Shown here one piece after another: positions 1 through 7,356 of a stretch of 54,006 nt of DNA (its first letter is position 1; each line of letters starts with the position of its first letter). The stretch is from positions 1-54,006 of IMG/VR virus record IMGVR_UViG_3300008339_000082; one strand, written 5' to 3'. The notes below the pieces were generated by a model that saw only the letters and a list, made by a program, of their open reading frames with translations, did not search any database and had not been told where the DNA came from. The stretch comes from a virus. Position numbers and translations under genes: made by a program.

Positions 1-64
1 TAACGGTCTGACAGTTACCGATGGCACCACACTCACAAACATTTCAAACACTGACAAGCCATGA
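1..64 (+). CDS. C-terminal fragment of an upstream protein (partial)
   Basis: Reading from base 2 gives an open frame of 20 residues (NGLTVTDGTTLTNISNTDKP) that ends in TGA at 62-64. That stop overlaps the ATG of the next gene as ATGA, the same coupling used by most genes of this plus-strand cluster, which supports it as real coding sequence cut by the window edge. The Thr/Asn/Gly-rich composition would suit a virion or fibre protein, but the fragment is too short to name. Confidence 0.5.
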   Translation, partial: NGLTVTDGTTLTNISNTDKP

Positions 65-384
65 ACACAAAGACGACATTTCAACCTCGCACAGTGGGGC
101 TATTGGTAACTACTCTGTTAGCGGCAGTCCTTTCTTCATGCGGGAATAGCCTGTGCGATGGAAGGCTTGTATGTAAGTATTATGAGCCACGCCGCACCTA
201 TACGCAGATGATGCTTATCGGCAAGGTGTGGATGCCTCAGGTTCGTGTTGATGATGAGGATTGGGTGTTTATGGTCAAAGGCTTTAATGGCAAAGACACC
301 ATTACCGAGCGATTCGAGGTGACCGAGGTGTGGTGGAATGATGCCGTAGTGGGTAGCTGGGTCGAATTTCAGGATTGCCGCTAA
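61..384 (+). CDS. Small predicted lipoprotein
   Basis: This is a 107-aa protein with a short basic N-terminus, a hydrophobic stretch at about residues 12-25 and a lipobox-like LSSC, so Cys27 would be the lipidated residue and the mature protein about 80 aa. I do not recognise the mature domain; it holds two further early cysteines and is rich in Val, Trp and acidic residues. The start is set by the ATGA overlap with the preceding frame. Small envelope lipoproteins in phages often serve in lysis or superinfection exclusion, but nothing here decides between these. A gap of about 145 bases separates it from the next gene. Confidence 0.65.
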   Translation: MNTKTTFQPRTVGLLVTTLLAAVLSSCGNSLCDGRLVCKYYEPRRTYTQMMLIGKVWMPQVRVDDEDWVFMVKGFNGKDTITERFEVTEVWWNDAVVGSWVEFQDCR

Positions 385-411
385 CTAGATGATTGTACCT
401 AGTCCACCAAA

Positions 412-438
412 CAAACGACAGCAAACGACAGCAAACAG
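412..438 (+). repeat. Short tandem direct repeat, 10-bp unit
   Basis: The unit CAAACGACAG occurs twice back to back and is followed by a partial third copy, in the non-coding gap between the first lipoprotein and the winged-helix gene. It could be a short iteron-like protein binding site or chance slippage. Confidence 0.45.
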
Positions 439-446
439 ATGCGGCC

Positions 447-483
447 AACCTATGAGAACTCAGGTTCCCTAAAAGCAGAGGGA
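447..483 (+). other. Two adjacent hairpins upstream of the winged-helix gene
   Basis: AACCT (447-451) pairs with AGGTT (462-466), and TCCCT (466-470) pairs with AGGGA (479-483). The two stems abut in the leader about 50 bases before the start at 531. There is no T-run, so these are not a standard terminator. They may be a leader RNA structure or operator. The tRNA-like look of the segment fails because no full cloverleaf can be drawn. Confidence 0.3.
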
Positions 484-530
484 CGAATCTGACGCTAAGG
501 CGCTGTTATGTGCAGTTAAAGCTGAAAAAC

Positions 531-947
531 ATGAACACAAGACAAACATCAATTGATGCTTACAGAAACCTCGTTGAAGGTGGGGTGTTGGCTGAAAAGA
601 ACAGGGTAGTGTACAAGCATTTGTTTCACAGCGGGGCAACAACACAAAAGAAAACAGAGCGGTTCTTTAATGACAGAACATACACGCTTAGACCTCGTTT
701 TGCTCAATTGGAAAAGATGGGGTTGATTGAATGTGTTGGAGAAGAGGTTTGTGAAGAAACGGGGAAAAGAAATATGTTGTGGGATGTTACCAATAGAGTT
801 CATCCGATAGAAATACAGCCAGCATTAGACTCTAAGAAAGATAGAGTAAAAAATGCTTTGGATGCCCTAAGGCAATTGTATCGAATCAAGCACACAGCAA
901 CAGACGATGATTGGAAAAACGTGGCCGATTTAATCAGTTGCATATAA
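531..947 (+). CDS. Winged-helix-like DNA-binding protein
   Basis: This is a 138-aa protein from the ATG at 531; an in-frame GTG at 510 would add seven residues but has no support. The N-terminal half reads as alternating helices with a repeat-unit feel (Asp-Ala-Tyr-Arg, then Phe-Asn-Asp-Arg-Thr) ending in LRPRFAQLEKMGLIE, the recognition-helix-to-wing pattern of winged-helix proteins in which a helix is followed by a line such as MGLIECVG. The C-terminal half is charged and helical. It is likely a small regulator or a phage wHTH accessory protein. The gene is clearly more AT-rich than the HNH gene after it, suggesting separate origin. The fold is inferred from pattern only. Confidence 0.55.
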   Translation: MNTRQTSIDAYRNLVEGGVLAEKNRVVYKHLFHSGATTQKKTERFFNDRTYTLRPRFAQLEKMGLIECVGEEVCEETGKRNMLWDVTNRVHPIEIQPALDSKKDRVKNALDALRQLYRIKHTATDDDWKNVADLISCI

Positions 948-966
948 TAATTGAGTTTAAAAAGAT

Positions 967-1443
967 ATGCTGAAGCGCAAGACACCACTGAAGAGCAAGA
1001 CCAAGCTCTCTCCAAAGAAGAAGACCAACAAGCTGTTGGGTATCATCCAAGGGAACGACCCTGCCATCATCGACAAGTTGAAGGAGAAGGGGTTGGTCAG
1101 GAAGGCCAGCACCCTGTCCACCAAGCGCAAGCCCACGGGGGAGAAGGAAGTGTTCAAGGAGATTTGGGATGAGCGTCCGCACGAATGCTACATCTGCGGG
1201 GTGTTCATCAAGGAAGCGATGGCAATCAACTTTTCCCACGCTCTGCCCAAGGGCAAGTTCCCTGAGTTCAGGCTTAGGAAGGACAACATTTTCATCAAAT
1301 GCGCGGAGTGCCACATGAGGTGGCATACGTGGGGCAAAGAACTTCGCACCTCCGCCAAGTGGGGCAAGTTCTTCACCAGATACGACAAGCTCTATGAAGA
1401 GTCGTACAAAAAGCCTAAATTCACGGTCGCTAAAAAGCAATGA
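967..1443 (+). CDS. HNH-type (NinG-like) zinc-binding nuclease candidate
   Basis: This is a 158-aa protein. The first 60 residues are very Lys-rich, as for nucleic-acid contact. The rest carries a zinc-finger HNH arrangement: Cys74-x2-Cys77, then Phe-Ser-His91, Asn107, Cys112-x2-Cys115-His116 and His120 in HMRWH. Spacing and flanking residues resemble phage HNH/NinG (Rap) recombination nucleases, which cut branched or duplex DNA. Its C-terminus overlaps the next gene as ATGA. It could act in recombination or packaging, or be a homing-type nuclease; the conserved His/Asn/His set fits an active enzyme, but the exact substrate cannot be read from sequence. Confidence 0.65.
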   Translation: MLKRKTPLKSKTKLSPKKKTNKLLGIIQGNDPAIIDKLKEKGLVRKASTLSTKRKPTGEKEVFKEIWDERPHECYICGVFIKEAMAINFSHALPKGKFPEFRLRKDNIFIKCAECHMRWHTWGKELRTSAKWGKFFTRYDKLYEESYKKPKFTVAKKQ

Positions 1444-1844
1444 CCCGGGTGGCTATCATTATACTTTGTTTGTTAACTATCTCCTGCAACCCGCAGAAGA
1501 AGTTGAACAGGCTGTTGATGAAGTACCCCGAACTTCGTGATACCGTTGTGATCCACGACACTGTGGAAGCTGTGGTGGAGTACGTAAGGGCCGACACCGT
1601 GTTGCGCTGGCGCAATGGCGATACCATCTACCTGAGCAAAGATCGGCTGCGTGTACGGACGGTGGTCAACCACGACACCATCTGGCAGAGGGGCGAGTGT
1701 CTCTCTGATACTGTGTTCGTCCCGGTCAGGTATGAAGTTCCTGTGGTCCAGCCAACAAAGACAGTACAGCACATCCCTTGGTGGGTGTGGGTGATGTTGG
1801 GCCTTTCGTTCGTTACCGTAATGCTTAACAGTCTTCGAAAATGA
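1440..1844 (+). CDS. Candidate unimolecular spanin (outer-membrane lipoprotein with C-terminal membrane anchor)
   Basis: This is a 134-aa protein with an N-terminal signal of about 15 hydrophobic residues ending in a lipobox (LTISC, Cys16) and, at the other end, a hydrophobic segment at about residues 112-130 (WWVWVMLGLSFVTVMLNSL) followed by a basic tail. Between them lies a periplasm-sized domain of beta-prone DTV/DTI repeats. A lipidated N-terminus plus a C-terminal transmembrane helix is the layout of u-spanins such as T1 gp11, which join the outer and inner membranes in the last lysis step. It sits directly before small membrane proteins that could be holins. The topology is visible; the function is inferred. 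Confidence 0.6.
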   Translation: MTRVAIIILCLLTISCNPQKKLNRLLMKYPELRDTVVIHDTVEAVVEYVRADTVLRWRNGDTIYLSKDRLRVRTVVNHDTIWQRGECLSDTVFVPVRYEVPVVQPTKTVQHIPWWVWVMLGLSFVTVMLNSLRK

Positions 1845-2116
1845 AGTGGAAGCTTTCTGATATTCTTGGCAACAATAAACCAGCAACCATCAGGGTTGTT
1901 GTCAAAAAAGGCAAAAATCAAACACAGCCATATTCTGTGTCTATTGACGATTACGGAAATGGACCCCTTGTGGCCATGCGTGAACGCTACTCAGATCTCA
2001 AGGGCGCAAAGCGTGGTGCTCTCCGCAAAATCGGGGCATGGAATGGCAGCACCATCAATCAAGAAGCTGTTATTGATGGAAAAAAGTTCTTGATAGTTTT
2101 TACTGTTATACAATGA
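1841..2116 (+). CDS. Small protein of unknown function
   Basis: This is a 91-aa protein that overlaps its neighbours at both ends by ATGA (1841-1844 and 2113-2116), so it belongs to the same translationally coupled operon. It has no signal peptide, no membrane segment and no cysteines. The sequence is basic and beta-prone (IRVVVKKG, then FLIVFTVIQ at the end), with a central Lys/Arg-rich turn, so a small beta-sheet nucleic-acid or protein binder is possible. The gene is more AT-rich than those on either side. I do not recognise a family. Confidence 0.55.
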   Translation: MKWKLSDILGNNKPATIRVVVKKGKNQTQPYSVSIDDYGNGPLVAMRERYSDLKGAKRGALRKIGAWNGSTINQEAVIDGKKFLIVFTVIQ

Positions 2117-2418
2117 ACCTGCTTCAATTCACGCTGAAGACCTCGCCGTCCGTATTGTACGTGGCTGGCGTATACATGGTCGGCCCCGTATCTCTCGTCA
2201 TTGATGGCGAATGGATGGCCGCGCTATGCACGTTCCTTGCTGGCGTGTGCATCGTGCTTGGTATGTTGCTTGGCGCTGCCCTGCATCGGCACAAGCTGGT
2301 TCATTCACGCCTTTCGGGATATATTATCTCGGTGGTCCACAACTCGGAGGAGGGGCTCCCTAGCGAAGCTGTTGCCGCTGCGTACTGCGACCACGTTAAC
2401 GAAAACCCGCTAGGATGA
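2113..2418 (+). CDS. Small two-helix membrane protein, holin candidate
   Basis: This is a 101-aa protein with two hydrophobic segments at about residues 13-30 and 35-57, joined by a short acidic turn (DGEW), then a soluble tail of about 40 residues. Two close transmembrane helices with a charged tail are typical of class II holins. It lies two genes after the spanin candidate, which suits a lysis operon. No holin family can be named from sequence alone, and it may simply be an unrelated small membrane protein. Both ends overlap neighbours by ATGA. Confidence 0.5.
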   Translation: MNLLQFTLKTSPSVLYVAGVYMVGPVSLVIDGEWMAALCTFLAGVCIVLGMLLGAALHRHKLVHSRLSGYIISVVHNSEEGLPSEAVAAAYCDHVNENPLG

Positions 2419-2804
2419 TCCTGTTTATCTATTCCCTTGCCGTATGCATTGCCTTTGCTGAAGCATGGCGCGATGCCGATGCCATTGCAGTAAATGCACC
2501 TATCGACCACGCGGCGCGATGGATGGACAGGGCCGTGATCACTGCCGTGTTGATGCTGGTACTTGTTGGCCTTGGCGCGCTTAGCTTTTGGAACAGCGTT
2601 TACACCGCCATCGGATCGGCGTTCCTGTTCTCTGCCGCGTTCCGCTACCGGCTGAACACCTTGCGCGATCTTCCGTTCGACTACGTCAGCACGTCGAACG
2701 TATACGATAGCGTGTTCATCGGCCTTTTCGGATTTAACGCTGGACGCACCGCATACCTCACCAAAGCAATCATCACCGTCACCGCGCTGGTGGCATACTA
2801 CTAA
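2415..2804 (+). CDS. Multi-pass small membrane protein
   Basis: This is a 129-aa protein with a hydrophobic N-terminus (residues 1-17), a strong helix at about 40-57, a likely third at 65-77 and a C-terminal helix at about 112-129 that ends the protein (TVTALVAYY). The segment between carries conserved-looking Arg and Asp residues. With the preceding gene it forms a pair of membrane proteins, compatible with a holin/antiholin pair or with envelope proteins unrelated to lysis. It overlaps the upstream gene by ATGA. A 56-base leader separates it from the fibre gene. Confidence 0.5.
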   Translation: MILFIYSLAVCIAFAEAWRDADAIAVNAPIDHAARWMDRAVITAVLMLVLVGLGALSFWNSVYTAIGSAFLFSAAFRYRLNTLRDLPFDYVSTSNVYDSVFIGLFGFNAGRTAYLTKAIITVTALVAYY

Positions 2805-2860
2805 ATGAACAAGGTCCTTCGCATAGCAATAGCGCGGGCAAAAATCAAACGCCGTAACAA

Positions 2861-4642
2861 ATGCCGATCAACCCAATCCCCGAACGCGTCAACCTCGCAT
2901 CCAAGTATAACCTTGGTCTTTACGCTGATGGCCGAAAGGTCACGCTGGCTGCTGAAATCGCTGCTGGCCGTCTTCAAAAAGCAGCGTTCGCAGACCTCTA
3001 CGCACGATACACGACCATCGGGTGGAGCGAGGCCAAGATCGGCCAGTTGACGCCGTTCTGTGCGGCGTGGGAGAACGAGGTGTGGGGGACCAACCCGCTG
3101 CCGGTAATGAACGGCGGGAAGCCGTTTTTCTGCGGGTCGAGGGTGGCGATCGAGATGGGCATGGGCCTGTGGGCGATCAATTACCCACTGACGTGGCACT
3201 TCGGGAAGGGGATCGGCAACGGACCCGGCTACGTGTACCCCGACGCCCGATCCCCCAAGGGCTACGGCGGCACGGCCTTCGAGCACTGGGCCGACGCGTG
3301 GATCGACGATGACGGCTTCGCACTGCGGGTGAACGACCTCGGCACCACGGCGCACCGCCTGCGCCCCATCTTCCGATCCACCACCTACGGCTTCGAGGGC
3401 ACGGTGGGCGCTTACCATGAGCTGGCCGAGCTGGATCAGTTCGCGGTTAACGGTCCCTACGGTAACGGCTTTAAGTCCGGCATCATCTACTGCGCCGTGG
3501 TGGGGTGGGATATGGGATCCGCGTCCCGTATCGGCAACCTGTACATCACCAACGTGGACGCCGCGCTGGTACTGGTGCGCTCGACGCCCGCACAGGTGGA
3601 AAAGCTCACGGCGATGAACGGCAACGTGGCGGGTATCCTGTCCATCGGCGGGGCTGGTGGCACGGTACACGTCAAGGACTACGAGTGCGACGACTTCCCG
3701 TGCAAGTTCATGGCCCGCGCCCAACTGACCGCCGCCGGTGCGGTGGTGCGTGAAGCCGGTGGAGCCATCAAGGTGGACTTCGGCAAGACCGAGACGGGCG
3801 TGACGCCGGAGAGCCGCGGCCCGTGGAAAGGCACGATCATCGCCGACCTGAAGGGGCAGTTCGCCGCGCAGTTCGACATGGACAGCCTCGCCACCGCCTT
3901 TGTTAAGGTGGACAGCGCCTTCGTGCTGGACCCGACCCTTGAGGGCGGACAGCCGCAGGAGTGCCGCCTTGATGCCACCGTGAAGCGGTTCGACTGCGGG
4001 GCCAATAGCATCCACGTTGTGCGCGGCCCCGTATACCCCGCGCGTGTCGGTCCTTACGGCAGCGCCAAGATCGAATGGACAACGGCAGACGGGTGTCGCA
4101 TCAACGGCGTGTCAGTATCTCCGGCGATCGCCACTGGCGCATCCAAGCGCCTCGGCTTCCAGCGGTGGAACGGCAGCGCATGGGCACCGGCCTTCAACCA
4201 TGCCGCTGGTACCCCCGCCTATGTATTCGGCACGGAGACGGCCCCTCCGCCCACCGGTGGTGGCACTACGCCACCTCCGCCTCCTCCTCCGCCGCCCAGC
4301 ACCACGCCGCTGTACAGCGCCACCAATGTGAGCGTTACCCGCGACACCTACCGGATGGCATTTGCCGCGCCGATCACGGTCAGCCGCATCGTGCTTACCG
4401 GGTACAAGCCCGGAACGATGAATTACAACAGCCTTGCCTACGGTGCGCTGAATGGCACGAACTACGTGAGCGCGTGGCCTGACGGCACCTATTCCACGCC
4501 AGCGGGAAAGTGTACTGTCAGCACCGCCAACGGGGTAACTACGATCACGCTCCCTGCTCCGATGAGCATTGCTGGTCTCGGTACGCCCAACGCGGGCGGT
4601 GCCCTGATCTACACGGCCACCAAACTGGAACTATTCGCATGA
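2861..4642 (+). CDS. Tail fibre or adhesin with polyproline hinge
   Basis: This 593-aa protein lacks a signal peptide. Residues 1 to about 460 are Gly/Ala/Thr-rich with short beta strands typical of a beta-helix or fibre shaft. A hinge rich in Gly-Gly-Thr and about nine consecutive prolines follows at about 465-482. A last domain of some 110 residues forms a compact beta-rich unit that could bind a receptor. Codon use is markedly GC-richer than in the small genes upstream. Its TGA overlaps the ATG of a tiny lipoprotein. The fibre role is inferred from architecture and context; a phage-encoded glycan-binding protein would look the same. Confidence 0.55.
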   Translation: MPINPIPERVNLASKYNLGLYADGRKVTLAAEIAAGRLQKAAFADLYARYTTIGWSEAKIGQLTPFCAAWENEVWGTNPLPVMNGGKPFFCGSRVAIEMGMGLWAINYPLTWHFGKGIGNGPGYVYPDARSPKGYGGTAFEHWADAWIDDDGFALRVNDLGTTAHRLRPIFRSTTYGFEGTVGAYHELAELDQFAVNGPYGNGFKSGIIYCAVVGWDMGSASRIGNLYITNVDAALVLVRSTPAQVEKLTAMNGNVAGILSIGGAGGTVHVKDYECDDFPCKFMARAQLTAAGAVVREAGGAIKVDFGKTETGVTPESRGPWKGTIIADLKGQFAAQFDMDSLATAFVKVDSAFVLDPTLEGGQPQECRLDATVKRFDCGANSIHVVRGPVYPARVGPYGSAKIEWTTADGCRINGVSVSPAIATGASKRLGFQRWNGSAWAPAFNHAAGTPAYVFGTETAPPPTGGGTTPPPPPPPPPSTTPLYSATNVSVTRDTYRMAFAAPITVSRIVLTGYKPGTMNYNSLAYGALNGTNYVSAWPDGTYSTPAGKCTVSTANGVTTITLPAPMSIAGLGTPNAGGALIYTATKLELFA

Positions 4643-4800
4643 AGAACACGTCTACTGAAAGGCTGCTTGGCGCGGTGTTCATCGGCCTTGCATTCCTGCT
4701 CTTTGCCCTTGGGTGCAGCGGCAGGAAGTACCCCGTCACGCCATCTGCATCCAAGGCGTTCAAGAACCAGCGTTCTGCGACAAGGGCTCAGTTCCCCTAG
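4639..4800 (+). CDS. Tiny lipoprotein (53 aa)
   Basis: This gene starts at the ATG that overlaps the fibre stop (ATGA at 4639-4642). It has a basic N-terminus (KNTSTER), a hydrophobic core LLGAVFIGLAFLLFAL and a lipobox-like ALGC, so Cys26 would be lipidated and only about 28 residues would remain. The size and layout resemble Rz1-type outer-membrane lipoproteins, an alternative to the one-piece spanin at 1440, although the mature part is not proline-rich. Its TAG stop shares the palindrome CTAG with the stop of the convergent metallophosphoesterase gene. Confidence 0.6.
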   Translation: MKNTSTERLLGAVFIGLAFLLFALGCSGRKYPVTPSASKAFKNQRSATRAQFP

Positions 4801-5804
4801 CGGACGCGGCCCTCGATTACCTTCATGTTCTCCACTTCGAAGGTGTTGTCGTTGTTGATGTGAACTATGGCGAACCCATGCGACCACTGGTTATAGGGAA
4901 GGTATGCTGGCTGTAACTCGCACAGGCAGCCCACCGACCAGTACCCTCGCACGGACCCGCTGATGCTCTTGTCGATGTGCTCCGACACCCTGTGAAAGTG
5001 CCCAATGAGCATGGACTCTCCAGCCCTGAGGGAGATCCACCTTGCTGGGTTCACGCCACCCGAGCCACGGTATTCATCCCCGTGGCCGATGATAAGACCG
5101 CCAGCGCGGATGATCCTCTTGTTGCGGATGTACTCAACACCCATCTCGCCCATTTTGAGCAGCACAGGAAGTTCAAACTCCTGCATCCCTATAAGGATGG
5201 GCGCGTGCTTCATCAGGTGGCGCTCAAGCCTATACTCATGGTTCCCCTCCTTGAAGTAGATGGGGATGTTCGGGAATGCCTTACGCATCATGCCCAGCAC
5301 GCTCCTTGATGCCTCAAGTTCGCCAAGCCAGTTGATCTTGCGCGGGTCTTTCTCGTGGTCGCTGATGGCGTAGAAGTCAAGCGTATCCCCGTTGAGCAGC
5401 ACCGCGTCCACATTTTCGGCCATCCCATACTCTATCGCTACGGTGAGCGAGTTGATGTCATGGAATGGTACGTGAATATCCGAAAAAACAAGCAGCTTTT
5501 TTATCGACGACGGGAGCACGAACGGCTCAATAGGCTCCGCCCAAGATTCAGGCATGAGGGACTTCCAAGAATCATCACCGCTGCGCCCAAGGGGCCTGAA
5601 CAGATCCTTGTCAGATGCCTCCATGCGGTTCTTCTTGCCATGCGCCCCCGTGTTCAGCCTCACGGCACTACGTGCCTGCTCAAGTGTGGCGAACAAGCCG
5701 GGTTGCTCCTTCATCATCAGACGGGCAATGGTTTGTTTGGGAAGGTCAGGGTGCTTGATCAGGTAGTCCCTGACGACGTCCTTGTATATGGTCTTGCGCT
5801 TCAT
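4797..5804 (-). CDS. Calcineurin-like metallophosphoesterase
   Basis: This 335-aa protein has the full set of metallophosphoesterase motifs in order: Asp109-x-His111 (FSDIHVPFHD), Gly139-Asp140 (NGDTLD), Gly187-Asn-His-Glu190, Gly240-His241 (IIGHGDE) and Gly268-His-Phe-His271. These bind two metal ions and hydrolyse phosphoesters. Residues 1-60 are basic and helical with a helix-turn-helix look. Phage members of this superfamily include protein phosphatases and nucleases; the N-terminal part leans towards a nucleic-acid link, but the substrate is unknown. It is the last gene of the long minus-strand operon, two bases after the gene at 5806. Confidence 0.85.
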   Translation of the reverse strand: MKRKTIYKDVVRDYLIKHPDLPKQTIARLMMKEQPGLFATLEQARSAVRLNTGAHGKKNRMEASDKDLFRPLGRSGDDSWKSLMPESWAEPIEPFVLPSSIKKLLVFSDIHVPFHDINSLTVAIEYGMAENVDAVLLNGDTLDFYAISDHEKDPRKINWLGELEASRSVLGMMRKAFPNIPIYFKEGNHEYRLERHLMKHAPILIGMQEFELPVLLKMGEMGVEYIRNKRIIRAGGLIIGHGDEYRGSGGVNPARWISLRAGESMLIGHFHRVSEHIDKSISGSVRGYWSVGCLCELQPAYLPYNQWSHGFAIVHINNDNTFEVENMKVIEGRVR

Positions 5805-5805
5805 G

Positions 5806-6030
5806 TCAGGGGTTTTTTAATCCAGTGATGGGCATCGAAGAGAACCGTATCATCCTCTCGCCAACCTCGACCTTTGAGTCTGCTGGGATAAGCTGGTGTG
5901 CGTTCTCTTGCCCCGGAGCCCACCTGAACCTTGGCTTCTTGTCAAGTCCTATGGATTCCAAGGTCAGGTACACGGATGATTCTTTACCGTCCACCACGGC
6001 GCGGTGAACGATTCCCGGGATATGGTCCAT
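5806..6030 (-). CDS. Small protein of unknown function
   Basis: This is a 74-aa protein. The longer frame back to 6186 is unlikely because the true start is the ATG at 6030, placed one base after the stop of the preceding gene. It has no signal or membrane segment. It contains a beta-prone stretch (VVDGKESSVYLTLESIGL) and a Trp-Ala-Pro-Gly turn, which may be a small beta-barrel. It is packed between the amidase and phosphoesterase genes with spacings of one to two bases. I do not recognise a family. Confidence 0.5.
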   Translation of the reverse strand: MDHIPGIVHRAVVDGKESSVYLTLESIGLDKKPRFRWAPGQENAHQLIPADSKVEVGERMIRFSSMPITGLKNP

Positions 6031-6031
6031 G

Positions 6032-6265
6032 CTATTTTTTCTTGGGTATTTTGAACCCGACAGATTCGCGCCCGTCATCAGGAGGGGTGTATGGTAGTGC
6101 TGTTGATAGTCCCTTTGAATCCTCATCCGCGAGACCAACAAATGTCCATTCCTTCCACACGACTCGCTTTTTGCCAGTAGCTTCAAGAATGTGCTTCTCT
6201 ATCTGCTTCATGGTGTAAACACCACGAACAAAGATCAACCTTGGCTCTACAGACACCTGAACCAT
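6032..6265 (-). CDS. Small protein of unknown function
   Basis: This is a 77-aa protein with ATG at 6265, two bases after the amidase stop; a second in-frame ATG (Met19) at 6211 is an alternative start. It has a helical patch MKQIEKHILEATGKKRVV, a central WTFVGLADEDSKG turn, and a basic tail ending in KIPKKK. It has no membrane segment or cysteines. Tight spacing on both sides shows that it belongs to the operon. Confidence 0.45.
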   Translation of the reverse strand: MVQVSVEPRLIFVRGVYTMKQIEKHILEATGKKRVVWKEWTFVGLADEDSKGLSTALPYTPPDDGRESVGFKIPKKK

Positions 6266-6267
6266 GA

Positions 6268-6816
6268 TCAGATGGATTCGTTGACTAAAATACGATTTAA
6301 CCTTTCTCTTGTAAAACGCCCCGGACAGGCCGTGGACTTGGTATCCGAGTGGAACAAAACGGTCATCTCCCCATACTGGGACTGAATGATGTCCACCATC
6401 TCAATGACAGAAGTAATGGTGGGGTCCGATGGCTCATTGATGTCATAGTTCCCTATCATCACAATGCCTATCGAATAGGTGTTCCACCCTTGGGCATGGT
6501 TGGTCTTCCTGTTCACGTCATTGAGCAGGAACTTGGTACCGTCATACCCAACGGCAAGGTGGTAGGCTATCCCCTGCCACTTCCTCTGTTCCACATGGAA
6601 CTGTGCAATGCTGTTCAGGGACTGCCCCTTGGTGGCCGTATGGTGGATGATGATGGTGTTCACCTTGGCCATATCCCTCGTAGGGTACTCGCCGCTGGTC
6701 GGCAGCTTTCCCCTAAGGTCCACCAGATGCGCTTCAGATAAGTTCAAAGTAGCAGCAAGACAAAGGCCGCGCACGGCGGCCTTCTCCATGATGCGTCTTG
6801 CTATTACAGCTATCAT
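6268..6816 (-). CDS. N-acetylmuramoyl-L-alanine amidase (endolysin)
   Basis: This is a 182-aa protein of the amidase_2/PGRP fold, related to T7 lysozyme. Zinc ligands are seen at His58 (HHTAT), His156 and Cys164 (HSDTKSTACPG); the eight-residue His-to-Cys spacing matches T7 lysozyme, and Lys160 or a nearby residue may supply the catalytic role. The enzyme cuts the amide bond between muramic acid and the peptide in peptidoglycan. The first 45 residues include a mildly hydrophobic stretch that may be a weak signal or simply an extension. It overlaps a 47-aa membrane protein by ATGA and lies beside XhlA-like and other membrane proteins, as in lysis cassettes. Confidence 0.9.
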   Translation of the reverse strand: MIAVIARRIMEKAAVRGLCLAATLNLSEAHLVDLRGKLPTSGEYPTRDMAKVNTIIIHHTATKGQSLNSIAQFHVEQRKWQGIAYHLAVGYDGTKFLLNDVNRKTNHAQGWNTYSIGIVMIGNYDINEPSDPTITSVIEMVDIIQSQYGEMTVLFHSDTKSTACPGRFTRERLNRILVNESI

Positions 6817-6956
6817 TTGTAGGGCACTTTTAGAACCCAGCGTTTGATGGCGTACTTAGCCAGTTCGTGGACAACAGCCCATGCCACTCCACATACGATC
6901 GTCAGGTAGATGGCGTCCTGTCGCCAGACCCACCATTCCAAGTCAAGGATGTTCAT
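6813..6956 (-). CDS. 47-aa membrane protein, lysis-linked
   Basis: This is a small gene with ATGA overlaps at both ends: its TGA overlaps the amidase start, and its ATG overlaps the stop of the 49-aa gene. The product begins MNILDLEWWVWRQ, has a hydrophobic helix (AIYLTIVCGVAWAVVHEL) and ends in a basic tail KRWVLKVPYK. One transmembrane helix with a basic C-terminus next to an amidase suggests a holin or pinholin accessory, but the function is not proven. Confidence 0.55.
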   Translation of the reverse strand: MNILDLEWWVWRQDAIYLTIVCGVAWAVVHELAKYAIKRWVLKVPYK

Positions 6957-7102
6957 TGCTTCTTAGCCCACGGGAATGGGTTGCTCGAAAGTTCGCTGAT
7001 AAGCTCAAGGGCGGTCTTCCCATCCTTGATCACAGCCCTGTAGATCTTGTAGACCAAGTACAGGGTGAAGACATTGAGCGCGAGGTTAACCAATGAGATC
7101 AT
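6953..7102 (-). CDS. 49-aa membrane protein
   Basis: The product starts MISLVNLALNVFTLYLVYKIYRAV, one hydrophobic N-terminal helix, followed by an amphipathic stretch (LELISELSS) and NPFPWAKKQ. ATGA overlaps at both ends tie it to the XhlA-like gene upstream and the 47-aa gene downstream. Three consecutive single-helix membrane proteins before an amidase form a compact lysis module; which of them is the holin cannot be told by reading. Confidence 0.55.
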   Translation of the reverse strand: MISLVNLALNVFTLYLVYKIYRAVIKDGKTALELISELSSNPFPWAKKQ

Positions 7103-7356
7103 CGTATTTCAATTGTTCGTACACGGTTGTCAAGGTTCTCCAGCCAGTTGTGGTGCTGGTTCACCCGGCCATCAACATGGTCCACCTTCCCTTCCACCCG
7201 GGTAAGGCGCTCAATGGTGTTGGTGTTATGCTCCGCCTGCTTGTTCTCAATGCGGTCAAGCTTCCCATCCACCTTCTTGGCCCAAAAGCCAAGGATTCCG
7301 ATCAAGATGACCAGCAGCCCGCTGATGATGCTGAGGGAGATGCCAATGAATTCCAT
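7099..7356 (-). CDS. XhlA-like membrane-anchored coiled-coil protein
   Basis: This is an 85-aa protein with an N-terminal transmembrane helix at about residues 4-25 (ISLSIISGLLVILIGILGFW). A charged coiled coil with regular Asn/Val/Leu heptads (KLDRIENKQ, then VEGKVDHVDGRVNQHHNW) runs to the end. This layout resembles XhlA/hemolysin-type phage proteins that assist holins, although those usually carry the helix at the C-terminus. It overlaps the fibre gene as TAATG and the 49-aa gene as ATGA. The lysis role is inferred from position. Confidence 0.5.
   Translation of the reverse strand: MEFIGISLSIISGLLVILIGILGFWAKKVDGKLDRIENKQAEHNTNTIERLTRVEGKVDHVDGRVNQHHNWLENLDNRVRTIEIR

Noticed and set aside
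447-510. Possible tRNA in the gap before the winged-helix gene
   Set aside because: The AGGTTCCCT-like segment recalls a T-arm, but no acceptor or anticodon stem can be built around it.
2805-3050. 81-aa plus-strand frame starting right after the membrane-protein stop
   Set aside because: Nearly all of it lies inside the 593-aa fibre gene in another frame, and its Ser/Arg-rich composition is that of a shadow frame.
2801-4015. 404-aa minus-strand frame
   Set aside because: Antisense to the fibre gene; its Val/His/Arg-rich sequence is typical of a GC-rich shadow frame.
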